From the NCBI GenBank assembly GCA_027574665.1, contig CM050668.1, positions 6,224,001 through 6,288,000 of the forward strand: 64,000 nt of DNA. The letters run 5' to 3'. The translations under genes were made by a program, and so were the position numbers. Shown here piece by piece: positions 36,576 to 49,689 of this stretch. Origin of the DNA: Rhynochetos jubatus (lineage: Eukaryota; Chordata; Aves; Eurypygiformes; Rhynochetidae). Every line of letters begins with the position of its first letter. Position 1 is the stretch's first letter. A model generated the notes under the pieces. That model was not told the origin of the DNA. It saw nothing but the letters and a program-made list of their open reading frames with translations, and did no database searches.

Positions 36576-39500
36576 TGCAAAGAAGGCCATTTTTCTTAAA
36601 TGGAATTGCTTGCACTCGAGTTTTACGTGGTCTTTTATCAGCTTGGGCCTTGCCTGCTATAGTAGAGCCTTGCTGCCCACAGAGCAGTGCTGGGGTGGTT
36701 GCTAACGCAAGATCCCACGGCCTTGTGCCAGGGAGTGCCTGGATTGAGGACGCTTGGAAGCAATTGTCCCTCAGCCTAGCCATGGCAGCTGGTGGCTGTG
36801 GCAGAGCTGGCTCTGTGGGGCCAAGACGCAATGGAGGGGGAGGTGGGAGGGGATCTGCGGCCCAGCACGGGCAGGTACTTGCATCTGCCCCAAGAATGGC
36901 AAAGCAAGGTGCCGGATGAGCAGTGAGGCTCTGGAGAGGTGCCGTGGTGGGGAATGATGTGGTGTGCTGGACTGGAAATACCAACAGCAGGACAGAAGGG
37001 ACAGGAAAGGAGCCCTGCCTGGGGACCACACTCATCTGTGCTGCTCGAGCTGGCTTTGTCTGGCCAAAACAGGTTTGTGGCTTAGTGACAATCTTCTTGG
37101 CCTCTCTGGCATCGTGCGCAAGTAGGTTTCCAGAAATCAACGTGCTTCTGCCAAATCCATGACTGATCTAGATTAACTGAGACTTTGGCCTTGAACGTTG
37201 CATTTGGCTGAGCCCAGTGGAGCATATTGTTTGCCTCAGGACTGTAAGGTCTCTTGACAGCCTTTGAATTTGCATGTCCTGGGCTCCTTGGACAGCCTGA
37301 GCTGTCTGAAGGGTGCTGACACCCACCACTGTATGGAGCTATTTCATAGGTGCCAAATCTCCTGCCTGCATCACCCAGAGATCCTCCAGGCTCACGCTCA
37401 GCCCAAAGCATTGCATTATTTGTTTGCTTCCTTTGTTGGCATTCGGTGGGTTTCTTGTTGCTGGTGAAAGCCCAGCTTGTCTCTGTTAAGCTTATGATGT
37501 TGAGATGTTTCACTGTGACTGGCTGAAACACAAATAACAGGGTGACCTGGTCTGTGCTGAATATTAAAACAGCAGAATTATTGATAATTTCTTCTTCAAG
37601 GTGGCTATAGATTCTTCCTGAGTTCTGGGATTTGTTTCAGCAGTTATTATGCTATTACTCGCAGCAGAGATAGGAGACTGTGGATATTACTAGACCTTAG
37701 TTTTCTCGTTTGAAGCTTCTCCATGTAAACTGCGTCCATGTTTTTGCCAACCTTCTGACAACCCTGCTCAAAAGGGAGGCTAACGGTACAGCATCTACTG
37801 ATGAGGCTGGTGCCAAACAAGCTAACGTCTGTAACAGAGCTGTGCTGCATGGTGCAGATAGCTCTCCATCTTGGGAGGAACTGACATTTATAAGACCAAA
37901 CACTACGCACTTGTGAGGATGTTATTGTATGACAACATATTCGTAAAAGGACAAAGCCAGATGTTTTCAGTGATGTTCTATCACTGCTGCCAATTTCTGA
38001 CTTGGTGACTTCCGACCGTGGGTCAGAAGGGGTGAGTGGTTGGGGGAGTTTGTTGGTATAAAGTTATAAACTGAATGGGGACAGCAAATATTTATACTGA
38101 AAAACAGTCGCTTCAAAAAACAAAGTCTGGAGAAGTGTTAAGTGCTATCTTAAGCATAACGTGTATCCGAGGAATCATGCAGCAAATGTCCCCGTTGCTC
38201 TTGGCTGACTGCAAGGGGTGTGTAGCTGCTGAGGCTGAAAGGTGGGTGCCTGCGCTATGGATGTCTTGGTTGGGATAGTCAAGCCCAGCCCAGGTCTGCT
38301 AGCAGAAAATCAGGACTGTGTCCATCCAGAGCAGAGGAACTAGGTGGGCTGATCCTGTACAATCGTTTGACATACCCATGGAGAACCTTAAGCATGGGGA
38401 GCTTTTGAATTAATGCAAAAGAGCTCACAGGACACAGACTATTTGTATTGCAGCAGCTTGGGTATTGCATGTTCCAAAGCCCTTGCAATCTCAAAAGGTG
38501 AAACCTGTGGCATCCCTGCCACAAGGAGAAAAACCAGTCTAACATGTTACTGCTTCTGGATATTTTTCGAAAGCTGAAGGAAAACTGTCTTTGAACCTTG
38601 CCCATTGCCAATAACACTAATCCTAGCAAAATGAAAATTGCCATCTGTCCCTCTGATCAGTGACTGGCATTTGGGCCTAACTGCTCTTCTGGGTTTGGAT
38701 GGGATATTGGACAAAGTACATGAACACATGTGCTTCCCATGAATATTTGGTTTATGTTCCTCCATAACATCATTATGTATGGCACCTGGCATATATAATC
38801 ATTTAACACAGCCTTTTTAATTCTCACATAGAGCCAACATGTATGTCTTTCACTTCCTTCTGCTTGACCCTCCTAGAAGAGGTGGTGACTAATGGTGGTG
38901 ATACTGTGTTTCTCTTGCTAATCTCATTAGCATGAAAATCTCCTGAAATCTATGCTACTTCAGTGCAGCACTTTCCCCTCCATTTGCCCTTTTGTGTATC
39001 CAAAACCAAGTCACTTGATGACTCCCTAGTCTGTTTTATTGCAAAAATAGCAATATAAAAGTATCACTGAGGTATCTCTTCAGACTTACAACTTGCACTT
39101 AGAAATCTTTTTTAATGTTTCCTTGCATGGACTGTTTATCAGTCGTAATGGGTTTTTTAAACAACCTTTTTATTACCCTGAAATGGCTGAAGGAGATGAT
39201 CCTCAGCAGTTGATAAACCAGAAGAAATCTGTTTGAAGTCGACAGAATGATGCTAACGTTTACCAGCTCAAGAAATGGTCCTTGACAGCACTAGAACAAC
39301 AGGATGATTGACTCCGGAGCCATATAACTTTATGGCAAAACTCAGGTGAATTCGGTGGGGGTGAGAGCAGAGAATGAGATGCTTTTTATCTGGTCTTAAA
39401 ACAACAAAAGCTCTGCAAAATTATTGGCATGCTCTTTCTTTAAAATCTAGTTTTTTTAAGTACCATTTTCTCATAATTTAAATGCCTGTGTTTTTTTTAG

Positions 39501-40365
39501 TCTTGTCCCAAATGGAAAGGTTGCTCTGCCGTCCCTTTTGGGGTTTGGATTTAATAACCTGGATAACAGAGTTTCTGGGAAAAGGGATCTTTGAGGGCTC
39601 TGTGACACAGAATTACTCATCTTCCCGACAGAAATGGGGCAGAAGATTTATCTTTTAAGACTCCTGATCTTTGCCATAACAAATGTGGTTTCGTCTCTAG
39701 TAGCACCTCAGCTTTGCAGAATCCAAGCACCTCTGGTTGTTCCTGGTCTTGTCCTGCAGCATCTTGCTGCTGGACAGATGTTCACATCTGGAGCCAGCGA
39801 CCCTGGTGATCCCAGCCTGTGTGGCATCCTATGAACCTGAGGAAGGCTTTGTCCCTCTCGCCCGCAGACTTGCAGGGTGAGACTCCAGGCCCAGGTTCTG
39901 TGGTCTTTCAACTTCTGTATCAAACCGTTCCTTTGCAGAAGTTGCTGTTAAGATTCATTGTGAAAACAGTGCTAGGATGTAAGGTGAAAGCCAAGTAAAG
40001 TTTAAAACTGCCAGATGCAGAATTTGGAGAACAAAAGGCCTATAGAAGGCAAAGGGGAGCTAACAATGGCTTTTAGTTTAAAATCAAATTCAGAGGAAAC
40101 CAAAGAGACCATTTTCAGTCCCAGGAAGGTCAGGCCATGTCATTGCTTCTTTGATGTTGCCTTTTAATCGCTGTTAGGTTAGTTTAGTTCCATTAATGTC
40201 CTGGTGCAGCTCTCAAGCTGGAGAATTTTTTCTCAGGATTATTCTTCAAATGCATATCCAAATGCCCTCTTTACCCTTTAAGATCATTGGCTGCACCCTT
40301 TCACACACCTCGGTGAATATGGAGTATACGGCACCTTTGTGTTACCTTTGGACTAATGGAGCCGT

Positions 40366-40395
40366 CCTTCTGTAAGCTTTCCTTTTGTAAGCTTT
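40366..40395 (+). repeat. 15-bp tandem duplication
   Basis: CCTTCTGTAAGCTTT is followed at once by CCTTTTGTAAGCTTT, differing at one base. It looks like a recent slippage or small duplication event. Confidence 0.85.
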
Positions 40396-42700
40396 CTGGC
40401 CTCTTCCCAAAGTCTATTTGCAAACCACAGGATGATCCAAGTGCACGTGCCGGACTCGTAGGGAATCCAGACTGATCATCTCCTGTGTTTGGAGTCTTTC
40501 CGCGGTTACAACAAGCTTGTTTTATCGATTGCTGGAGACATGCTCATGAGCTTTAAAAACCGTTTATGGCTTTTGTTAAAAGCTATTTCATTCAGGTGTT
40601 GACAGGATAGGTCCTGGCAGTATTACCCCAAGCCTAAGCGCTGTACAGGGAGGGAATAACGAGCACTTTGGTAATGAAAAGCATCCTGCAAAGTTTTACC
40701 TGTGTGTGTAACTTGCACACTGTGAACAGTCCATGGGCTTCTGTGTTGATATTTAGCAGCAAAACAAAGGTTTTACCAGGAGACACCCCTCCTTTCCCCA
40801 AACAGCCCCTCCAGGCACAGCACGTGCTCGCAGCCACCTGCAGCAGCAGCTTGCGGTGGTGATGGCCCTTCCAGCAGCGAGCGCCTGCACAGGTTTTGGT
40901 CCCAATTCTTACCAAAAGAACAATTGTCCTAAAACTGCTAACTGATGCGGAGAATAATTCATACCCCTTTCCACACTGACATCAAAATTAAGAGCTATAA
41001 AAATAAAGATTTCACAAAGGAAAAATATAATTTCTTTAAAGCAGTTTTCTCAACTATGTGGTGAATTGAATTTTCAAGATAAAAAGAAACATTATTATTT
41101 TTGAAGCTGAAGAGGGCAAGTATGGCCTTTTCTGTACAGTCTTGTTTTCTTTATTTTAGTCAAAAAACAGACACTTGGAAGATACAAAGCACTACTTTGT
41201 GTGGAAAACAGCAGGGAAGAAATCTGAATGATGCGCAGATTAATGAATTAGTAGCACAAAGGAGAAGTGCAAAGCATCTGCCAATGCTGGAAAGAGACTG
41301 AATGGTGCCTTATCTTCAAGCTTGTCAGATAGCAGTGCCATTATTTCTAGACTGCCTTCTTAGCATTGTTCAGTGACAAAAAAATTCAAAGGCTTTTTTT
41401 CAATTTGGGAGAAAATAAAGCAATATGCGAGCTCTGCTTGGCCTAATTAACTAAATCAATATGTTTTCTTTCCCGAGGCCAGGGCCGTGTTTTGTTTACA
41501 ATGATGCTAAAACCAGGCTAAAACTGAAAGGTGTATTTTGGGTTCAGTCCCCAGGTCAGCATGGTTGCAGTAATTTTCCTACACCAGCGCAGAGCTGTTC
41601 CTCCCTCTCTTCCCCTGGCAGAGCCCCACCTGTGCCCCATCCCTTGGGCATCTGCACGTGTCCCAGAGTGTCTCTCCTTGCCTCTCTGCAGGACACATCA
41701 CGGCTACGGAGGTGGATTGTGAAAACAAAAGGGAGCAGCGGAAATCCTTGTGCTACGACCACCACGACACCATAGAATTGCCCCCGCATCCACGTTACAG
41801 AGGTTTGGTTTTCCAATGAAATGCGAAGAGACTGGGTGGCTGTGCTTGGTCTGAGGGAGCTTGCTGTAGCCACAGGTTTGCCTTCAGCCTTGGGGCTCAC
41901 AGCCCTCAGGACCAATTTTGGTGTTAGGTCCTTCCAAAAAGGGCCACATAGCCTTAACAAAGCACAGTAGCAGCAAGAGTTATTCTTAGTCACACCATGC
42001 CAGAAAGTTCCCACTCCTGCCTTTAATCAGTCATCATAGGGAGGATTTCCCTTTCTCTGCCCCATCAGGATTAACCAACTCACTTTAGAAATGCTTCACC
42101 TGTCTTCTGCCACACCAGCTGCTTTCAGAGGTGAGAATAGGTGCTGATGGGGTGGAAGGAGATGATGGTGAGATTGGCCATGGCTCAGAGCCCCAACTCC
42201 TGTGCCCAGGGAAGCGCTGGCCCTGCTTGTGGCCGAGTGGGTTGTTTCACTGCTGTGTGGGAACGCTGCCGTGGCAGCGGCTGGTTTCAGCCCTCTGTGG
42301 GCAGGGGCTCATGTTGGTGTTGTTGCTGTGCTGTGAGGCTCTGCTTGCCTGGACTGAGACAGAGTGGGCGCTTTGGTGAAGGAAACTCCTGACAAAATGG
42401 GAAACGCTGAAGAACTGCAGGACTGCTGGCTCTCACAGGTTTGTCAGGTCTCTGCTTGGCTCCGTAAGTAAAATGGTCTCATTTCTTTGCTGCTCAGCTC
42501 TGGGAAAGCTTTCAGGCAGAGCAAAGGCTCAGATTCATGACGGCAGTGTAACAAACCATTCAATGACTTTGTCAAAAAATAACCTGTGCCTAGACAGCCG
42601 GCTGTCCTGGGGACAGCTGTTACTGCACGTGCCATGTGGGATGACTTCTTGGCTGTTGAGTGTAGCCACGGCGTTGGTGGGACACTGGTCCTTGCTCACG

Positions 42701-42745
42701 GTGTTGACGAGCTCAGTGTTGGCGAGCTCGGTGTTGGCGGCTTTG
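42701..42745 (+). repeat. 15-bp tandem repeat, three units
   Basis: The units are GTGTTGACGAGCTCA, GTGTTGGCGAGCTCG and GTGTTGGCGGCTTTG. The second differs from the first at two positions, and the third diverges at its end. A weaker related unit (GCGTTGGTGGGACAC) lies shortly upstream. The unit length is a multiple of three, but no coding context is apparent. Confidence 0.85.
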
Positions 42746-45484
42746 GAGAAGCAGAGGGATCCCTCAGAGCTGGGTTCCTAGTGGTCCTCCTGCACAGCAC
42801 CTTCCCCGGGAGCTGCTCTGGCGTTATCTCCTTGTCCCATCTTTATGCAGGAATGGATGTAACGGTTCTGCTGCTACATGCTACAGGTGTCGCTTCCTCC
42901 TCCATCAGTGAACAGAGAAATCTGTGCTTTTCATGCGTGTTTTGGTGTTAGTCCTGCTAATGGTGTTGTGTTGAAAGACCATGACATGTATTTGTTTGGT
43001 TAATATTGTATGTTCTCATTTAAAACGATGAACTGAACAAGGCACTGTGCAGCTGGGGCATTATTTAAATCTGTTTGGATACCTCATGCTAATATTTAAA
43101 TTGCTTCTCATTTTAATTGAAATATTTACTTGTGGGAAGGTGGAAGATAGAGGCGTTACTTGCAAACCTTTATGGCATTGACACAGCCACAGTGAGTGAT
43201 AAATACCAGCTTGCAGAAAATATAAATATGCAGAAGCATTTTCTCTAGAGGCATAGCAATGAGAAAATAGTGAGTTAAAATGTTTTAGTTATGTGTTGGA
43301 AAAATTAGCAAGAGCCTGCATTAATTGAAATTCAGTTCTTTATGTATATCAGTTCCTTATTCTTCTGGGATTCTTAGCACTAGTAAGAGAGACAGAGCAA
43401 CAGATTAAGCTAAATGTTGGCAACGACAGAGATAAATTGAGGGTTTAAAGCCTGCGTTGAGACAAATTACTACTAAAAGTCTGCTTGCCCTTTTTTCTTG
43501 ACTTCTTGTATGGCCAGATACTCAGTAATACAACAGAGCTGCTGTCTGTAAACCTGGCTATGGCAGGTGCAAAAGGGAGTTTAAGCTTTGTGGATGTGAT
43601 CACAATGTTTTCTTCAGTGACTTGAAAGTAGATGCTGTGGCACCCTTCCACTGTCTTCTCTCAATGCCGTTCCTCAGGTTTCCTCTTTGCCGTGTTACCT
43701 TCTACAAACCAAGCTGTGATAGTGTGGAGGGAGCCAGCAGTCATACAGCTGCTGGTGCTGACCCGCCGCCTCTCCTGGGCTGTCTCTGCCTGTCCAGGCC
43801 AGCCCTCCCCAACGCAGTGGCAGCTACTGGTGTGGAGACCATCCTCCCACTGCCTGTGTGGCACAACGGGGCTGTGGTTCAGAGTGGGGCTCTGGTGCTG
43901 CCGTGGCGTCCGGAGTTAACAACCAGGTTGAAATCAGGTGGAAGTTTGGTTTGTTTTTCTAGTTTCAAACACATCAAAGACCTTAAGACTGGTGCTTTTT
44001 GACTCAAAACTGACAAAAACCCCAAAATGTGTATTTTATGCGCAGCTCATGTAGAATAAGCCAATTTAGTATTTTGTGGCAATCTTTTAATTTCCACCCC
44101 CTTCTACCTTGCAGATACTTGTTTAATTTAAAAGTCTGCAATCAGGCTTGATAATATTAGTAAATTTTAAATCACCATAGATAACGCAGAAATTAAAACC
44201 TAAGAAAGCAGGAATGGTTTGAACATGGGCACTGTCAGAGACTTTAGTTGCCTCCAGAGCTTGCTGCATGTTGCTGACACATTGAAAATTATTTATAGAG
44301 CGTGTGTGCATGCTATTGTTTTGAAATCAAATATGTGCACTGACTGTTTTAAGGCCTGGAGGCAGCCCCACTGGAAGCAGGAAGGCTGTTCTGTGCTGAT
44401 AGTAATACTGATCAAAAAGGACGTGTAGGCCAAATTGTGCTGTGATGGCAAAGGACAGTTCTCCAGGGTCAGGACTGAGATGTTTCGTGTCGCACACTAA
44501 GAAGCAGGTGGAATTTTTTCTTTCGTTGGCGGTGATTTTTTTTATTTTTATTTTTTTTTCAGCAAGCTGCTTGAGAACTATTTTATAGTTCTATAAATCT
44601 AACTAGGATATTCAAAAGCTTATAGCCCTGAGACCTCAGCACCAATTAAGTTGTAGCTGTGGAATCCAGAAATGTAAGTCCAAGGTGCAGTGAATTCAAT
44701 AGCTACAAATGGAGGGTAACTAATCTCTGGATATTGTCAGTTTTTCTGTACATTTCTTTGATGTCGGGTTGGCATCATCGCAGTTCTCGGTGGATCAGCG
44801 TTTGCATGTAACAGGTTGTTTGTGAATGTCTCATTCAGTACATGACATGAGGTAGTGTTGCAAGCAAACAGCAAGGTCTGGGTCTGCTTCATTCTCTGGG
44901 CTTAGCTGCCTGAGTGCTGGTGAGGAAGGAGCCTCGGGGCAAGCACCCCAATGCAGGTCCCAGAAAGGAGGGTGGTGGGAGCTGGGTACCCTGGAGATGC
45001 GATGCTCAGGATGCCAGCCCTGCTTTTCAGCACACTTGACTGCAGAGCTGAATAATCAGCTAACATGCCACTGGGTAAAGCATAGGCTCAGCTGGTGTGT
45101 TTTGGGAAAGGCTGGACCAAGTCACACCTTTACACAGTGAAAAAAATCCTGGGATTAACTTAATTGCAGGTCTAAACATTTGGAACTCTGGTTGCACTGA
45201 ACCCTCTTTGCCAGCATCTAAAACTTGCCCATAGACTCATTTCAAATTAAAGAATAAGCATCTGCTTTTGTAAGTAAACAGTTGTTAAATTTGCTCAAAT
45301 ATTCAATTTGTTCCATCCCAAGAATTTCCAATCAATGTTGCATTCTAGCAGAAAAATAATGTAGTAAGCCGTTATTAGAATAATGTTGTGTTCGCTTGTT
45401 GATGCTCACAACTGACAGCAAATCATTATTTTAATTAATTCTTAGATTAGTTAAATAAAAGCCATTCTCATTTTTCATTCTGCC

Positions 45485-45500
45485 TTTTTTTTTTTTTTAT
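45485..45500 (+). repeat. T homopolymer
   Basis: About 15 consecutive T shortly upstream of the solo LTR. No element ends clearly at it. Confidence 0.8.
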
Positions 45501-45566
45501 TTGAGTTTTATTGTGTTTCTAGGACAGATAAAATTGGCAGCATTACCAGAATTTTATGTTCTGATA

Positions 45567-46058
45567 TGTGCTGCATTTGGTTGGGATAGAGTTAATTTTC
45601 TTCACAGTAGCTAGTATGAGGCTATGTTTTGGATTTCTGCAGAGAAGAATATTAACAACATACTAATGTTTTTAGTTGTTGCCAAGCAATGTTTATATTG
45701 AGCCAAGGGCCTTTTCAGTTTCTCCCACTGCACCTTGTGTTCCCAGCTGCTTCTCCGCAAGAAGCGGGGAGGGGCCACAGCCAGGATGGCTGACCCAAAC
45801 TGACCAAAGTGACATTTCAAGCCATAAAACATCACGCTTGGGATATAAGCTGAGGGGAGTTGGCAGGGGGTTCTGATGGGCTCTCTCAGGGAATGGCTGA
45901 AGGTCAGTCAGCGGGTGGTGAGCAGTTGTATCATCTTATCTCAACCCACAAGTTCTCTTATCTTTTTCCTCCGATTCGCTCCCCCATCCCACTGCTGGAG
46001 GGCAAGGTGGGTGGGTGGCTGTGTGGTGCTGGTTGCTGACTGAGGCTAAACCACGACA
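45567..46058 (+). mobile_element. Solo LTR of an avian endogenous retrovirus (fossil)
   Basis: The element begins TGTGCTGCATTTGGTTGGGA and ends AAACCACGACA, with the TG...CA ends of an LTR and about 490 bp length. Internal segments (GGATAGAGTTAATTTTC, GACCCAAACTGACCAAAG, ATCTCAACCCACAAG, CCCATCCCACTG) match an LTR family I remember as widespread in birds (TguLTR5-like, ERVL-type; exact name uncertain). No internal retroviral region is next to it, so it is a solo LTR. It looks moderately old and degraded, and a clear target-site duplication was not found. Confidence 0.8.
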
Positions 46059-48190
46059 TGGTGCTACGTAACTTCTGTTTCTCAACGCTGTTTCTCAGGC
46101 CTATTTTTATTTTTATAAGTTAGCTGAGTACAAATAGCAATATCGGTTTCCATAAAATGCTGTGGACACAAGTTTTTTTGGAAGTTCCACTCTGCATGGT
46201 TCTGATTAAAGGTATTTTGCATATATGCTAATGTGTTAGCAATTTCCAGCTTGGCTATATTTACACTTAGGATACATCTTGCAGGGTGTGATAAAGTGAA
46301 GCGTTTTAGCTTTTCTAACTTGAAAGAAGTGCACTGATACCCGGTTATGGTTACCCTATAAACCAAGAACCTTTCTCATGCAACTCCAGAGAACACGAGA
46401 ATGTGATTTGCATCTTCTGTTCTGATTATAACTGGCCATATATTTACAGCAATAGCAAATAAAACGTCATTAGCAATCCTTGGGCAAATAATGCAGGAAC
46501 TACATTGAAAATAATTTTGTTGGGCCTACTGTTCATGGAGAGTAGAGAGAGGTTGTAGAAGCGTTTGTAATAAACATCTATGTTTAAAAAACCCTCAGAA
46601 CTTAATCTGAATGCTGCTGCAGATATGAAAAGAATATTTTGTTTCCTGTCCCAGAAGAAATTTGAGATTTCAATTTATTTACCCTTTTTCTCATATTGCT
46701 GCCACTTTAAATGAGATGAAAGGACAATTTGTGTGTGCATGAATGTAATTAGTTTGAGGAAGTAAGCATGCCCAGAAAGAATGTTGCTTCACCTTCAATC
46801 GCTTAAAAAACAACCAACCATAAACTGAAACTGTAAAGCTAATGTACTTTGAACTAAAACAATTATTTTCAATGAATGGTGCTTCAGCAGTTGCAGGTGG
46901 TTTTTTTTCCAAGTCTGTTTTCTTAATTTGGGACATTTTGAACGTGGCCTTTTTCCATAAGTAATCTTTGCCAGAGCAGGAAGAGGATGCAGGACGTTCT
47001 TGTCAGCATCTAATATGTGGTACCTTACCCCCTTATCACCGATGCTCTTTCCCCAACCCACTGGGGGAGGAGGGAGGTGAGTGAGGGGCTGTGTGGTGCT
47101 TGGTTGCTGGCATTAAACCACAACAGTGACCTGAATTGGAGAACTGAAGAGTCCATGAAATGTACTGATCTTTCTCAGCAATGTAATTAACTGGAGAGAT
47201 GCTTAGGTACTAGTTATGGGTATAAACACAGAACTCAAAGACAGACTAAATAAAACGCTATATAATAACCCAGAAGCCCAGGGGAACATTCTGTGCTTTC
47301 CAATTGCTGGTCTGGATAGCCTAACAGGATTTCTGTCCCTGGCAGTTAGGATTAATCCTGTTCACAGCTGGTAAAGAGCAGTCAAAGGGAGAACTTCCTG
47401 CCTCTCTCCTTTCTAAATGAACATCGGAATAAATAAATGCCTGCTTAAAGCTCAGGCCTGTTTCACCTTCAATAAGGAAATACAATCATGGCAATGGTGG
47501 GTGAAATTATAGATTGAAAAGAGCACAGTATTTGAAGAGATATTTTGGGTTTAGAATAGTTTTTGGTTGGTATCTCAAGGCAACTTTTTCCCTCCTTTCT
47601 AGGAGGCTAATCTATAGAGAGAGGAAATGTTTTATAAAAAGGAAAACAAGGACATCCATGAAAAGAAACCACAACACTAGCGGCTTGTTATTGAAACATG
47701 ACCTGGAAATAACAGATTCCTTGTGAAAATAAAAGTGCAAAATACTTTTTTTAACCTTTGAATGGAGTTTAAAAAATGTTGGCTTGTGTGTCTGTGGGTT
47801 CTGTTCTTTCTCTGTTCCCACACCTGTTGCTGTGGCTCTGCTCTGGCTCCAGGGGTTGCCCTTTCCCACTGCAGGGGTAACTCTGGTTGCAGTTTCTCTG
47901 GGGTAAGGTGGATTTAAGAAATCGTTGTTTCCCCACCTTTGGCTCTGTGGTGCTGTGCTGACACTGAAGCTCAGCATCTCTGTAGTGTGCCCAAGCACCA
48001 GCTCTGCCTAGATACAAAAGGGTTGTGGTGGGCATGGGAATGGACTGCATTGCCTGAAAAATTTTAGACTGGAGCATAGAAGCAGCAATGTGGAATCAAA
48101 CAGACGGTTCATCTGACAGTGGCTTGTAGGAGTGACCACCTGGGGGTGAGTAGCATTGGCTCTGAAAATAAATGAGGAGACCTCAGTGCA
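46059..48190. other. Non-coding tract around the LTR fragment
   Basis: Unique AT-rich DNA apart from the LTR end piece at 47041-47125. No internal retroviral sequence was recognised between the two LTR pieces. Confidence 0.55.
47041..47125 (+). mobile_element. LTR 3'-end fragment, same family (fossil)
   Basis: CCCCAACCCACTGGGGGAGG, then GGCTGTGTGGTGCTTGGTTG and TTAAACCACAACA repeat the last part of the LTR at 45567-46058. Only the terminal 80-90 bp is recognisable. It lies about 1 kb downstream in the same orientation. Whether it is a separate insertion or a displaced remnant of the same one cannot be told by eye. Confidence 0.65.
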
Positions 48191-48350
48191 GAATCACAGA
48201 TTCATGGAATGGTTTGGGTTAGAGGGGACCTTTAAAGACCCTCTAGTTGCAGCAGTTGCTGAAAGCACCATCCAACCTGACCTTGAACACTTCCAGGGAT
48301 GGAGCATTTGTAAATTCTCTGGGCAGAAGAGCCGCTCCTGCCATCTTCTC
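48191..48350 (-). mobile_element. CR1 LINE, 5'-truncated 3' end
   Basis: Read on the plus strand, this begins with the reversed CR1 tail and 3' UTR (AATCACAGATTCATGGAATGG, then TTTGGGTTAGAGGGGACC). It continues with CACCATCCAACCTGACCTTG and CTTCCAGGGATGGAGCATT, all hallmark CR1 3' sequence. Similarity fades beyond about 48330-48350, so the 5' limit is approximate. Confidence 0.9.
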
Positions 48351-49689
48351 TGAGCAGGTCTTGCACATAGCTACGTGTCCTGCCAGACTCATTTCCAGGC
48401 AGCTCAGACAGGAAAGCAAGGTAGTTGGTGCTTGCCTGAATTGCAATCTGCCTTCTAAAAATCAAGCTGCAGACAACTGCTTAATGCATCACCCAAACAG
48501 GCTCCTGGCTGACCAGCATAAACCCGCGAGATTGCTTTTACCCGTGGCCTTTCCCATTCAAGCTCCCGTGTCCCAAGCTATCGGGTAGGCACCGAGTCAG
48601 TGGGTGTGTGGGGGAACAGCTTGGGTGCTTCCACAAAGTCTACCAAGTGCAGGGCGAGCGCTGACTTGGGTGTGTGCTGAATCAATGCACCATGAGGTGC
48701 ATGGACCAGGGACCTTGTCTGTCTTCTGAATGCTGACACACCCTAAATGGATCTCTGAAGTTACTGGAACAGTACTTGAAGTCCTGCCGTGGCATATAAA
48801 GGTCCTGAATGAAGGTTTTCCTGTGGGACACAGCTGTGTGCAAGTTCGGCAGTATAGGAGGACACAGGCTTCAATTAGCCCAGACTAGTGTATACTACGT
48901 TCACTCCAGATACATCCTAATTATTGCTGTAGTAATCAAATGCAAACACTTAATTTGTCTTCTAACTGGGACTGAATTGTTGTTATTCCTGAAAACTGTA
49001 ATAATACTACTACTTCATCCCTTAAGACTATTGCTATGCCAGGAAAATCCTTGCAAATAGACATTTTGACAGACTACATACTTAGTCAATGGCAAACTGA
49101 CAGCTACACAGTTTTACGCAAAATTAAAATGCTTAATTCTTTCTTCCTTTTTGGAAGCCCTTATGCACATTTGTAATCTGCCAGTTTTCTGAGTAATGCG
49201 TGGATGTTCTGAGGAGAAAAGGACAGGCTCGTTTTAGGTCACTTTTTCTCCCCCTATCTGCTGTTTAATATTAATGATGTAAGTTGCTGTGTCAAAATAT
49301 TAAATAATTGTAACCTGTATAGGAAAGGAATTTTATTTTAACCTTTGAAAACTATATTTACATGTTTTAGTATATATGAATAATGCATAAAGTTAAGCGC
49401 TAAGGTTATTTTCAAAGTCAGTCATTTCAGGATCAAGCTGTAGAAAACAATAAAAGTGAAGAGTGGTTTCTTTTCTCTTGCTCTCCCCCTTTCTTTAATT
49501 CCCCAGGATTCAGGAAATAGCATTGAAGACTTATGCCATTGGGATTTCTCACTAAACTTCAAAGTTTAATTTAGTCTCTGCTGGAATGGAGAGAGGCATA
49601 AAACAGGCACAGTGGAATCCATTTAAATGAGTGACTGCAAAAGAAATACAGTTTCTGAGAAAATGAATGTTCTGCAGAGTCTTTTAACA

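Larger units (their letters stand above)
36576..45566. other. Non-coding tract, no gene recognised
   Basis: About 9 kb from the CR1 copy to the solo LTR. A GC-rich patch at about 36640-36920 yields a long chance open frame on the minus strand. AT-rich unique stretches occur at about 38760-39500, 40920-41460, 43000-43440 and 45160-45480. Two small 15-bp tandem repeats lie at 40366 and 42701. No known protein is encoded. Confidence 0.55.

Noticed and set aside
36547-37140. Open frame of about 197 codons on the minus strand
   Set aside because: Proline- and alanine-rich translation of a GC-rich patch with overlapping frames on the other strand. No domain recognised.
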